A stretch of DNA of 17,813 bases, taken from the NCBI GenBank assembly GCA_004552725.1, contig SFNM01000036.1, forward strand, positions 1 to 17,813. The letters are read 5' to 3'. A program made the position numbers and the translations under genes. Below the pieces are notes generated by a model. The model had not been told where the DNA came from, ran no database searches, and was given only the letters and a program-made list of their open reading frames with translations. This DNA is from Bacteroidales bacterium. GTDB lineage: Bacteria; Bacteroidota; Bacteroidia; Bacteroidales; Muribaculaceae. Positions 7,735-15,682 of the stretch are shown piece by piece (positions within the stretch are counted from its first letter, which is position 1; each line of letters begins with the position of its first letter).

Positions 7735-7912
7735 AAATCACAACAGGATGTCTTCATCGCGAGGACATCCTGTTGTGGTATTGTCATAAAAACAATCACA
7801 TAACTAACATAAAACACTTTGATTGTTAAAGCAACCGGCGGAGTCCCGCTCTGAGTTGCATCGGATAACAATCTTATACTAACCCTAAAACTGAAATTAT
7901 TATTCAACTGTT
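7735..7912 (-). ncRNA. Candidate small RNA (promoter - hairpin - terminator)
   Basis: On the - strand, TAACTTTG (7926 to 7919) matches the -7 consensus. It would start a transcript near 7912 that passes a hairpin (7859-7831) and ends at the strong stem 7777-7739 followed by TTTTT. The -33 match is poor. The only reading frame of any length (71 codons, 7907 to 7692) translates straight through the terminator stem and does not look like a protein. The RNA is inferred from signals only; no known family was recognised. Confidence 0.3.
7739..7777. terminator. Strong hairpin terminator between convergent genes
   Basis: CACAACAGGATGTC (7739-7752) and GACATCCTGTTGTG (7764-7777) form a perfect 14-bp stem, extended by three more pairs (one of them a G-T wobble) to a 5-base loop. 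It starts 19 bases after the stop codon of the cohesin-like gene. The T-run is better on the - strand (TTTTT, complement of 7732-7736), so it probably works in both directions. Confidence 0.75.
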
Positions 7913-8088
7913 ACACTGCAAAGTTACGACATTTTTCACCCCGTTGTCCAGTGTATTGAAATATAATATAAATAAAAATAGGGTATATAAATTAGTATCT
8001 GATTGATTTACAATATGATATATTTTATTCCGAAAATCGGAAATATAAGCGTTTGTAAGGCATTATCAGCCAATATTTTTTAGAAAAA
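7778..8088. other. AT-rich intergenic stretch between convergent genes
   Basis: No protein gene is supported. It holds a -7 box on the - strand at 7919-7926, a hairpin at 7831-7859 (GCAAC/GTTGC outside, GCGG/CCGC inside), and a small palindrome TTCCGA-AAA-TCGGAA at 8028-8042, just beyond the stop codon of the DUF6377-like gene. That last palindrome could be a weak terminator for the leftward operon but lacks a good T-run. Confidence 0.5.
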
Positions 8089-9648
8089 TCAGTATTCGGG
8101 TTGGATTTGCATCACATCGTTTTCGAAAGTATCGCGGTTGATAGCGCGAGCCTTGGTGCGATTGCGATAGGCGTAGATGGTATTGAGCGAATAGTTGAGC
8201 ACCTGCGCTATGCGTGTGCTTTCTTCGATACCTAAGCGCATAAATGCCAAAATGCGGAGGTCGGTATTGAGGCGCTCGCCATCCTTGAGTTCGATTTGCT
8301 TATCGGGAAGCAGGAGTGCATTGACCTGATCCACAAATGTGGGATAGATGTGGAGGAACGCGTTGTCGAACACTTCATAGAAGTCGCGGCTCTGTTCTTC
8401 GACAAACTTGCCCGACTTGGTGAGGCGATATAGTTCGTCTACGTTGCCGGAGGCGATTTTGCGGTTGGCAATCTTACAGAATTGGTTGAGTTTATCCATA
8501 TAGATTGAGCAGAGCGAGAGGAATTGGCTTATATATACCTCCTTAGTGGAGTTGGCGCGACGCAAATTGTCTTCCATCACACGCATATTGCGCATCTCGC
8601 GACGAAGCATTATCATAGTGATGGCAAGCACCATCGCCACAATACCCAGCAGCACCAGCACAATAATCATACCGCGTTGCGAGGCTTTGATTTGGTCGGT
8701 TTTGGCATTCTCGATAATCGGAAGAGCACGCGATGACTCAATCATACGCAACGGAGCGCCACATTCTACAGCCGAAGCCAACGCCTCGGTGAGATAAGTG
8801 TAGGCGCGGTCGACATCGCCTCGAGTATAGAGATACGAACCAAGTTCTTGGAGCGCAGCCATTTCGCGTGTAGCAGCGCTCAAGTCGGCTATACATGCGC
8901 GCGTAAGGTAATATACATACGCGGTAGAGTCGCCCTCGCTGTGGGCTATCGACGACAGGTGGTGGGCAGCACGGGCTATAACGGTGTTGTTGCCGCGAGC
9001 ATTGTCAATCACATATTCCAGCAACGCTCGAGCACGACCTTTAGCGCCGGAGAAGAAATAGAATTCACCAAGATTGTATTTGTAACTCAACGACTCTTGC
9101 GGCAGCACTTCGAGCAATTGCCGCTGACATTCCATTGACTTTGCTGTGAATTGCTCACGATAATTCTGGTCACCGGCGCTAAAAGCGGCCATATAACTAT
9201 ACATCTGGCGTCCGCAATCATAGTAAAGCGGTAACTTATCTTTTGGCACCATATCAACATCAATCGAATTAAAAATCTCGATTGCAGGAGTGAACAGCCC
9301 GCTTAGTGGTAGCAGTTGTGCACGCCCCAAAGCAAACGGAAGTTTGTCGGGACAAGCATCCGATTTTAGGCCCATTTCCAGGTAATGAAGCGCCGAGTCG
9401 TTGTTAAAACCGGTGTACTGTTCCGAAATGGCTAACAATAGTTGCTCCGACGGGCCTTCCTGATTGAGCGTATTAATATAGTTGTCGATTTTGCGTTGGC
9501 GCCGATTTACAAAATCGATACGATGAGCAATCGAATCGTCTAATGCGGCAAGCGACCTTTGCGCGGTTTGACTGCTGATCTCAACCGCAGCAAATGCATC
9601 AGCCGTTGACAATGCGACAAGCAAAGCGAATAATAGGGATTTTTTCAT
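8089..9648 (-). CDS. DUF6377-like membrane regulator (TPR sensor, TM helix, LuxR-like HTH)
   Basis: A 519-residue protein typical of Bacteroidales. A signal peptide (1-20, AFA-AV) leads to a mainly helical, TPR-like periplasmic part (about 25-320). One membrane helix follows at 327-348 (IIVLVLLGIVAMVLAITMIML), then a basic coiled-coil linker and a cytoplasmic domain ending in a helix-turn-helix-like segment at about 462-502 (DLRILAFMRLGIEESTRIAQVL, then NTIYAYRNRTKARA), as in LuxR-type DNA-binding domains. It probably reads a periplasmic signal and binds DNA directly from the membrane; ligand and targets are unknown. It starts 33 bases after mutL on the same strand, so it is probably co-transcribed with it, an unrelated function. 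The ATG at 9648 gives a good signal peptide. Confidence 0.85.
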   Translation of the reverse strand: MKKSLLFALLVALSTADAFAAVEISSQTAQRSLAALDDSIAHRIDFVNRRQRKIDNYINTLNQEGPSEQLLLAISEQYTGFNNDSALHYLEMGLKSDACPDKLPFALGRAQLLPLSGLFTPAIEIFNSIDVDMVPKDKLPLYYDCGRQMYSYMAAFSAGDQNYREQFTAKSMECQRQLLEVLPQESLSYKYNLGEFYFFSGAKGRARALLEYVIDNARGNNTVIARAAHHLSSIAHSEGDSTAYVYYLTRACIADLSAATREMAALQELGSYLYTRGDVDRAYTYLTEALASAVECGAPLRMIESSRALPIIENAKTDQIKASQRGMIIVLVLLGIVAMVLAITMIMLRREMRNMRVMEDNLRRANSTKEVYISQFLSLCSIYMDKLNQFCKIANRKIASGNVDELYRLTKSGKFVEEQSRDFYEVFDNAFLHIYPTFVDQVNALLLPDKQIELKDGERLNTDLRILAFMRLGIEESTRIAQVLNYSLNTIYAYRNRTKARAINRDTFENDVMQIQPEY

Positions 9649-9681
9649 AAAAATATTCCGGTATTAGAAAGGTGTCACACA

Positions 9682-11592
9682 TCAAAACCGTTTTTCGATT
9701 TCTTCGAAGGGGATTATTACGAAAGTGCGAAGGCCGTCGGGAGTGTACGCGGCCTCAGTAGCACTAAACAAAGAGGCAATCAGCGAGTCGACTTGGTCGG
9801 GCGACAGCGATTGAGTTGAAGAGATGGCCGAAGCGCGAGCCAACGCCAATGCCGCGGGCTTGATTACAGCCGCGGGGTTCACCGTGCCGGTGTCGGCGAT
9901 ATCGCTCAGTATCTGCTGAAGGGTTTCGCATGGATTTACGTTGCCGGGGAGGGTGGGGGCTGCATGGAGTGCCCACACGTTGTCGCCAAGGAATGATAGG
10001 TCAAATCCCAACTGTTGCAAGGCATCGGCCACGGTGCTGAGTATGGCACTTTGCGACGGCGAAAGTTGCAACTGCTCGGGAAACATCAACTGCTGAGCCG
10101 CCAACGGGTGCTCCGACAGGCTTTGCATATATTGGTCGAACAGCACGCGGATATGAGCACGGCGACGGTCGATAGCCATCAATCCTTCGCGAGCCGGCAC
10201 CAGAATGAAGCGATTGTGAAGGAGCAGGCTTCCGGCCGGAGCGGAGTCGTCTGTTGAGATAATCGACGGTTGTTCAGGCGCTGAAGTGATAGCTGACCTC
10301 ACTTCAACCATCGGCTCTGCCTCATCGGGCGAAATCGTAGGCTCGCTGCGACGGCGCTCAAACGATTCGTAGAGTTTATCCCAATCTTGAGGTACTGACG
10401 ACGATGCCCGACGTCCGATTGCCGACGGCGTGGTGACCATGCTTGACCGTGGGTTGTCCACATGGCTGTCGTTCGTTTCTTTGAACGGATTGTAATCATC
10501 ATCGATAGCAATGTCAGGCATAGTTGCATTGATATCGGGATTGAATGCAGGCAAGTCGATTGGCGACACTTCGCTATCAAAATCAATAGCACCGGCTGCA
10601 TTTACCCGACCAAGAGCCTGGCGCACAGCGGCAGTAAGTATCTGCCAGATAGGTTGTTCGTTCTCGAACTTTATTTCGTGTTTTTGCGGATGAATATTTA
10701 CATCAATGGTGTCGGGGTCGACTTCGAAATTGATGAAATATACCGGTTGCACCTCGGCTGAAATCAACTCTGAATAGCAACTCAGCACAGCCTTGTGGAA
10801 ATAGGGATGGCGCATATTTCGACCGTTGACGAAGAAATATTGCGGAGCATTGCGACGGCGTGCATGTTCCGGCAGGCCAACGAAACCGCTAATTTTCACT
10901 ATTGAGGTTTCGGTGCCCATAGGTACGATTTGCGTGCCGATAGTCTTGCCAAAAAGGGCTGTAATACGCTGCTTGAGAGTGCCGGGGAGCAATTGATGGA
11001 GCACTACATCGTTGTGTATAATTGTAAATTCCACATTGGTATTAACCAACGCAAGGCGCTCAAACTCGTGGAGGATATGCGACAACTCCACAGAGTCTTT
11101 TTTGAGAAATTTACGCCGCGCGGGCATGTGGAAAAATAGGTTTTTGACCATCAAGTTAGTGCCCGGCACCGTGGAGCATGGTTCTTGGCTTTCGAATTTC
11201 GACTCGCTGATGCAAAGCACAGTGCCGATAGCATCACCGCGACGCATAGTACGCATCTCTATCTGAGCCACTGCTGCAATCGAAGGGAGCGCTTCGCCGC
11301 GGAAGCCCATGGTGTGGAGGGTGTATAGGTCAGCCGCAGTGGTGATTTTGCTGGTGGCGTGGCGTTCAAAAGCCATGCGGGCATCGGTGGGCGAGAGACC
11401 GCAACCATTGTCGACCACTTGTATGAGGGTTCGCCCCGCATCTTTGATAATAATCTGCACTGATGTGGCTCCGGCATCAATGGAGTTTTCCACCAATTCT
11501 TTGATGACCGAAGCCGGACGTTGAATTACCTCGCCGGCGGCAATTTGGTTGGCCACCGAGTCGGGCAGGAGTTTAATCACATCACAATCCAT
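9682..11592 (-). CDS. mutL: DNA mismatch repair protein MutL
   Basis: A 636-residue MutL, the GHKL ATPase that links MutS recognition to strand removal. N-terminal motifs are complete: ANQIAAGEVIQRPASV (14-29), KELVENSIDAGA (31-42; Glu32 and Asn36 match E. coli Glu29 and Asn33), DNGCG, HATSKI and GFRGEAL. A variable, acidic and low-complexity linker runs over about 340-440, and a C-terminal dimerisation domain ends at 636. The endonuclease metal site is absent: where DQHAxxE is expected there is DRRRAHI (475-481), and the C-terminal CPHGRP motif reads TPDGLR (617-622). From memory, other Bacteroides MutL proteins have a similar DQRRAHIR variant, so this is probably a lineage trait, not decay. 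It starts 12 bases after the ABC-F gene and looks co-transcribed. Confidence 0.95.
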   Translation of the reverse strand: MDCDVIKLLPDSVANQIAAGEVIQRPASVIKELVENSIDAGATSVQIIIKDAGRTLIQVVDNGCGLSPTDARMAFERHATSKITTAADLYTLHTMGFRGEALPSIAAVAQIEMRTMRRGDAIGTVLCISESKFESQEPCSTVPGTNLMVKNLFFHMPARRKFLKKDSVELSHILHEFERLALVNTNVEFTIIHNDVVLHQLLPGTLKQRITALFGKTIGTQIVPMGTETSIVKISGFVGLPEHARRRNAPQYFFVNGRNMRHPYFHKAVLSCYSELISAEVQPVYFINFEVDPDTIDVNIHPQKHEIKFENEQPIWQILTAAVRQALGRVNAAGAIDFDSEVSPIDLPAFNPDINATMPDIAIDDDYNPFKETNDSHVDNPRSSMVTTPSAIGRRASSSVPQDWDKLYESFERRRSEPTISPDEAEPMVEVRSAITSAPEQPSIISTDDSAPAGSLLLHNRFILVPAREGLMAIDRRRAHIRVLFDQYMQSLSEHPLAAQQLMFPEQLQLSPSQSAILSTVADALQQLGFDLSFLGDNVWALHAAPTLPGNVNPCETLQQILSDIADTGTVNPAAVIKPAALALARASAISSTQSLSPDQVDSLIASLFSATEAAYTPDGLRTFVIIPFEEIEKRF

Positions 11593-11604
11593 AGCAATAT
11601 CGAA

Positions 11605-13566
11605 TTATTGTTGTTGGAGTTGGTCCAGTTCCATTGAGGCGAGTTCCCACACACTCATAGCATTCTCAAGGTCTTTATTGGCCTGGGCATGACGGTTGTA
11701 GATATCGGGGTCGGAGGCATCACCGGCCGACAATTGGGCCTCTATTTCCTTTACCACTTGCTCAAGTCGAGCCACTTCAGCCTCGGCTTCTTCGACTTTA
11801 CGACGTGCACGGCGCACCATCTTGTCGCGTTCACGCTGCTCGGCATAGTTGATACGAGCCGTAGGCTTTGCCGGCTCTTCAGCGGGCTTGGCTTGCGGTT
11901 TGAGTTGAGGTTTAACCGTTTGGCTCGGTGCTTGAACAGCCTCGAGTTGGCGCAAGGAGTCCATACGCTTGTAATCGAGAAATTCATAAATACCACCGAG
12001 AAATTCGCGCACTTGTCCACCTCCGAACTCGTAGACCTTCTCGACAAGACCATCAAGAAATTCGCGGTCGTGACTCACCACGATAACCGTGCCGTTGAAG
12101 TCGGCGATAGCCTGCTTGAGGATATCCTTGGTGCGCATATCAAGGTGATTGGTAGGTTCGTCGAGGATGAGCAAGTTCACCGGCTCAAGCAGGAGTTTAA
12201 TCATTGCCAAACGTGTGCGCTCACCACCGGAGAGCACCTTCACTTTCTTGTCGGAGGCTTCGCCGCCGAACATAAACGCTCCCAAGAGGTCGCGAATTTT
12301 AGTGCGGATATCTCCAACGGCCACGCGGTCGATGGTGTCGAATACCGTGAGCGATTCATCGAGCAACGAAGCCTGATTTTGGGCGAAATAACCGATTTTG
12401 ACGTTGTGACCAATCTTCAAAGAGCCGGTAAACGGTATTTCGCCCATAATACATTTGACCAATGTGGATTTACCTTCACCATTTTTGCCTACGAAGGCCA
12501 CTTTTTCGCCGCGGCGGATGGTGAAAGTGGCATGGTCGAATACTTGATGGTCGCCGTAGGCTTTGCCCACGTTGTCGGCAATAATAGGGAAGTCGCCCGA
12601 GCGCGGAGCGGGCGGGAAGCGCAAATTAAGGTGTGAAGTGTCGACTTCATCGACCTCGATACGTTCGATTTTGGCCAACTGCTTCATACGGCTCTGCACC
12701 TGCACAGCCTTGGTGGCCTTATAGCGGAAACGTTCGATAAATGCTTCGGTATCGGCAATTTGTTTCTGCTGATTGGTATAAGCGCGCATTTGCTGCTCGA
12801 TTCGTTCGGCATGCAACTGCACGTATTTGGAGTAGTTTACATTGTAATCGTAGATTTTGCCGAGCGATATTTCAATGGTGCGGTTGGTGACATTGTCGAT
12901 GAAAGCACGGTCGTGGCTCACCAACACCACAGCGCGTGCTTTTGTAGTGAGGAATTGCTCAAGCCATTGAATCGACTCGATATCAAGGTGGTTGGTAGGT
13001 TCGTCAAGAAGCAGCACATCGGGGCGTTGGAGCAGGAGTTTTGCCAACTCGATGCGCATACGCCAGCCGCCAGAAAATTCCGAGGTAGGGCGAGAGAAGT
13101 CAGAGCGGTTAAAGCCCAAGCCAACAAGAGTTTTCTCCATTTCGGCTTCGCATCCTTCGGCCGAAGCCATGTTGAGCATCTCGCTGAGAGTGGTCATCTT
13201 GTCGATGAGTTGATGATACTCCGGAGAGTCATAGTCGGTACGTTCGGCCAATTCTTGGTTGAGGCAGTCGAGACGTTGCTGCATTTTGTCGATATGAGCA
13301 AATGCCTTGCGCACTTCCTCGGCCACGGTCACGGTGTCGGTGGTGAGGATGTGTTGCGGAAGATAACCGATAGTGACATCAGTAGGCACTGCCACAGAAC
13401 CGGAGGTAGGCGCTTGCAACCCGGCAATGATTTTGAGCATTGTGGATTTTCCGGCGCCGTTTTTACCTACCAATGCTATGCGATCGCGGTCGTTGATTAC
13501 ATAGTTGATATTGTCGAAGAGCGACCGAGCGCTGAATTCTACCGAAAGGTTATTGATTGAAATCAT
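11605..13566 (-). CDS. ABC-F family ATPase (ribosome-associated, Uup/YdiF-like)
   Basis: A 653-residue soluble protein with two ABC cassettes and no membrane segments. Cassette 1: Walker A GKNGAGKS (34-41), signature FSGGW (164-168), Walker B LLLDEPTNHLD (185-195). Cassette 2: Walker A GKNGEGKS (360-367), signature LSGGE (445-449), Walker B LLILDEPTNHLD (465-476). Between them is the helical inter-domain linker (about 240-310) that in this family reaches towards the tRNA in the ribosomal E site. The C-terminal extension has a Lys/Pro-rich stretch (550-570) and a charged coiled coil (575-612), as in Uup and YdiF. Length and C-terminal extension favour a housekeeping translation factor over an antibiotic-protection protein, but the subgroup needs a tree. 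It lies 88 bases after glmM, with two hairpins in the gap, and directly before mutL. Confidence 0.93.
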   Translation of the reverse strand: MISINNLSVEFSARSLFDNINYVINDRDRIALVGKNGAGKSTMLKIIAGLQAPTSGSVAVPTDVTIGYLPQHILTTDTVTVAEEVRKAFAHIDKMQQRLDCLNQELAERTDYDSPEYHQLIDKMTTLSEMLNMASAEGCEAEMEKTLVGLGFNRSDFSRPTSEFSGGWRMRIELAKLLLQRPDVLLLDEPTNHLDIESIQWLEQFLTTKARAVVLVSHDRAFIDNVTNRTIEISLGKIYDYNVNYSKYVQLHAERIEQQMRAYTNQQKQIADTEAFIERFRYKATKAVQVQSRMKQLAKIERIEVDEVDTSHLNLRFPPAPRSGDFPIIADNVGKAYGDHQVFDHATFTIRRGEKVAFVGKNGEGKSTLVKCIMGEIPFTGSLKIGHNVKIGYFAQNQASLLDESLTVFDTIDRVAVGDIRTKIRDLLGAFMFGGEASDKKVKVLSGGERTRLAMIKLLLEPVNLLILDEPTNHLDMRTKDILKQAIADFNGTVIVVSHDREFLDGLVEKVYEFGGGQVREFLGGIYEFLDYKRMDSLRQLEAVQAPSQTVKPQLKPQAKPAEEPAKPTARINYAEQRERDKMVRRARRKVEEAEAEVARLEQVVKEIEAQLSAGDASDPDIYNRHAQANKDLENAMSVWELASMELDQLQQQ

Positions 13567-13585
13567 TAATGTTGGTGGCTTTTTT

Positions 13586-13625
13586 TTAAACGTACCTATG
13601 CCCGCTAAAAATAGCGAGCATAGGT
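13586..13625 (-). promoter_or_regulatory. Leader hairpin before the ABC-F gene, enclosing an 11-codon frame
   Basis: ACCTATGCCCGCTA (13594-13607) and TAGCGAGCATAGGT (13612-13625) form a 14-bp stem with one mismatch and an AAAA loop, about 28 bases before the ABC-F start. On the - strand an ATG in this stem (13621) opens the frame MLAIFSGHRYV, with its stop at 13588-13586. Some ABC-F genes are controlled by leader peptides and attenuators, so the layout is notable, but so short a frame can arise by chance. It may also be just a second terminator for glmM; its T-run is weak (GTTT). Confidence 0.4.
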
Positions 13626-13636
13626 GTAAAGGTATG

Positions 13637-13656
13637 AGAAAAAGGCTATTAGCCTT
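13637..13656 (-). terminator. Short terminator overlapping the glmM stop codon
   Basis: On the - strand AAGGC and GCCTT (with flanking TA/TA, loop of 1-5 bases) form a small stem that begins inside the TAA stop of glmM and is followed by TTTTT (complement of 13639-13643; the last two can pair in the stem). The stem is only 5-7 bp, so some readthrough into the ABC-F gene is likely. Confidence 0.5.
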
Positions 13657-15043
13657 ATTTAATCATGTCGAGAATTACTTGTTTGATGCTGTTGGCGAGC
13701 GCTTCGGCTTTGTCGGGGGTGGCGGCTTCGGAGTAAACGCGCACGATGGGTTCGGTATTTGATTTGCGCAAGTGAACCCACGAGTCGGCGAAGTCGATTT
13801 TCACACCGTCGATGTCGGTGATTTGCTCGTTGGCATATTTTGCTTTAACGTCGAGCAGCAGACGATCCACATCCAAACCGGGTTGGAGAGCCACCTTGGT
13901 TTTGAACATAGCGTATTGGGGCAGGGCGGCACGCACTTGTGAGGGCTTTTTGCCACTCTTGGCCAACATGGTGAGGAAGAGTGCGATGCCAACTAAAGCA
14001 TCACGGCCGTAGTGGATAGCGGGATAAATCACGCCGCCATTGCCTTCGCCGCCGATTACCGCACCGGTGCGTTTCATTTCGGTGACTACGTTCACTTCGC
14101 CTACGGCGGCAGCGGTGTATGAGCAACCGTGGGCGTTGGTCACGTCGCGCAGAGCGCGGCTCGAACTGAGGTTGCTGACAGTGCTACCGGGGGTGTGAGC
14201 CAATACGTAGTCGGCGATGGATACCAAGGTGTATTCTTCACCAAACATTTGTCCGCCATCTTGCACTATAGCCAAGCGGTCGACGTCGGGGTCAACCACG
14301 AAGCCCAAGTCGGCCCCGGATTCGGCCACAACGCGTGATATGTCGGTAAGGTTTTCGGGCAGAGGTTCGGGTGTGTGAGCAAAGCGTCCGGTGCAGTCGC
14401 AATTCAACTCAATCACTTCTTTTACACCAAGAGCGCGTAGCAGTTGGGGGATAATCACACCACCCACAGAGTTGATGCAGTCCACCGCCACTTTGAAATT
14501 GGCAGCAGCGATTGCGTCGCGGTCAACCAACTCAAGGGCGAGCACTTGGTCGATGTGTTTGCGGTTGTAAGTAGTGTTTTGGTATACATGGCCGAGACGG
14601 TGCACGTCGGCAAATTCAAACGACTCGGCTTCAGCAATAGCCAACACCTCTTTGCCCTGTGCATCGTTGAGGAACTCGCCATTTTCGTTGAGGAGTTTGA
14701 GAGCGTTCCATTGGATGGGGTTGTGGGAGGCGGTGATGATGATGCCGCCGCATGCTTTTTCAGCCACAACGGCGATTTCAGTAGTAGGAGTAGATGCCGG
14801 GCCGATATTTACCACGTCGAAGCCCATACCTACAAGTGTACCACACACTAATTCCGATACCATAGGACCGGAGAGACGTCCATCACGTCCAACCACGATG
14901 GTGCGGGTGGGAAGAGTGGTGGTTTTATCAATAAATTTGGCGTAAGCGGCAGTAAATTTCACCACGTCGAGGGGTGAAAGCCCGTCACCGGCCGGGCCGC
15001 CGATGGTGCCGCGTATTCCGGATATAGATTTAATGAGAGACAT
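13655..15043 (-). CDS. glmM: Phosphoglucosamine mutase (GlmM-type phosphohexomutase)
   Basis: A 462-residue cytoplasmic phosphohexomutase. It most probably converts glucosamine-6-phosphate to glucosamine-1-phosphate on the way to UDP-GlcNAc for peptidoglycan and lipopolysaccharide. Seen: SGIRGTIGG (8-16); the phosphoserine loop TASHNP (104-109) with Ser106; the metal loop DPDVDR (251-256) with Asp251, Asp253 and Asp255; the sugar-binding loop GEGNGG (332-337); and the phosphate-binding loop RKSNTEP (426-432). All catalytic elements are present and the length is normal. Phosphomannomutase or phosphoglucomutase activity cannot be excluded; the GEGNGG loop and the Bacteroidales gene order favour GlmM. 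It starts 33 bases after the lipoprotein gene and is probably read from the promoter before nrnA. Confidence 0.9.
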   Translation of the reverse strand: MSLIKSISGIRGTIGGPAGDGLSPLDVVKFTAAYAKFIDKTTTLPTRTIVVGRDGRLSGPMVSELVCGTLVGMGFDVVNIGPASTPTTEIAVVAEKACGGIIITASHNPIQWNALKLLNENGEFLNDAQGKEVLAIAEAESFEFADVHRLGHVYQNTTYNRKHIDQVLALELVDRDAIAAANFKVAVDCINSVGGVIIPQLLRALGVKEVIELNCDCTGRFAHTPEPLPENLTDISRVVAESGADLGFVVDPDVDRLAIVQDGGQMFGEEYTLVSIADYVLAHTPGSTVSNLSSSRALRDVTNAHGCSYTAAAVGEVNVVTEMKRTGAVIGGEGNGGVIYPAIHYGRDALVGIALFLTMLAKSGKKPSQVRAALPQYAMFKTKVALQPGLDVDRLLLDVKAKYANEQITDIDGVKIDFADSWVHLRKSNTEPIVRVYSEAATPDKAEALANSIKQVILDMIK

Positions 15044-15076
15044 ATTGAATGATATAAGTTTTAGGTAATAGTCAGG

Positions 15077-15658
15077 TTATACTTTGGGGCGGAAATAGCG
15101 CAAGTCGTAGAGATAGGGAATTACATACGCAATTTCGGAGGACACGCCTTTTTGCGACTTGATAATGATAAGTACATGGCAGTCGACAGGCAAGTATTTA
15201 AGCGGTTCTTGGATGCCTTCGCCATAATTGTACGACGACGACAGGCTGTAGTTGTTGTAGCGGAAATAATAGTTGCCGCCGAGTGCAGCATTATTGCCAT
15301 CGGGGGTATATCCTTCGGCGAATTGGCCGTTGCCCTCATACTTGCTGAGGTTCCAGCGGGAGAAACGGAAGTAGATGAGTTCGTCATCTTCCACCATATT
15401 ATCTTCGGTGCCGGGGTCGAGCACTTTCATATAGAGGTTGCCATCTTCGTCGAGGCGATAGAATGGGGCATCTTCGCCGTATTCAAACACACTGTCGGCC
15501 GGTATTTCGTTGATTACTTTTTGGTCGGCGAGATAAAAGTTGGTATAGCGATTTTCGTCGGCGAGGAGTTCGGCGTATGTTTTGTCGTCGCTGCAAGAGG
15601 AGGATAACAAAGCCGCCGAAGCACCCAACGTAAATAATATTGCTTTAGTAATATTCAT
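15077..15658 (-). CDS. DUF4827-like lipoprotein with an FKBP-like C-terminal half
   Basis: A 193-residue lipoprotein: the signal peptide ends in a lipobox LSSSC with Cys22. The residues after the cysteine are SDDK, like the Ser plus acidic export signal that sends Bacteroidetes lipoproteins to the cell surface, so it may face outwards. The C-terminal half reads like an FKBP fold: DDELIYFRFSRW, then GEGIQEPLKYLPVDCHVLIII, SSEIAYVIPY and a final YDLRYF strand. The isomerase residues are not obviously conserved, so peptidyl-prolyl isomerase activity is doubtful. In Bacteroidales this family is, from memory, found between the DHH phosphoesterase and glmM genes, as here (gaps of 24 and 33 bases). 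The role is unknown. Confidence 0.8.
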   Translation of the reverse strand: MNITKAILFTLGASAALLSSSCSDDKTYAELLADENRYTNFYLADQKVINEIPADSVFEYGEDAPFYRLDEDGNLYMKVLDPGTEDNMVEDDELIYFRFSRWNLSKYEGNGQFAEGYTPDGNNAALGGNYYFRYNNYSLSSSYNYGEGIQEPLKYLPVDCHVLIIIKSQKGVSSEIAYVIPYLYDLRYFRPKV

Positions 15659-15682
15659 TGTTTATATAGGGGTAGGGGATTA

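Noticed and set aside
7692..7907. A 71-codon frame on the - strand directly after a -7 box
   Set aside because: It translates through the perfect terminator stem and into the 3' end of the cohesin-like gene on the other strand; composition is Cys/Arg-rich with no domain.
11689..12636. Long + strand frame (315 codons) opposite the ABC-F gene
   Set aside because: The - strand carries complete ABC motifs over the same bases; the antisense product has no recognisable fold and arises from codon bias.
12760..13560. Second long + strand frame (266 codons) opposite the ABC-F gene
   Set aside because: Same reason: it mirrors cassette 1 and the inter-domain linker and has no motif or promoter of its own.
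13627..13634. TACCTTTA on the - strand as a -7 box for the ABC-F gene
   Set aside because: The last base departs from TAnnTTTG, no -33 element is at the right distance, and the start would fall inside the hairpin.
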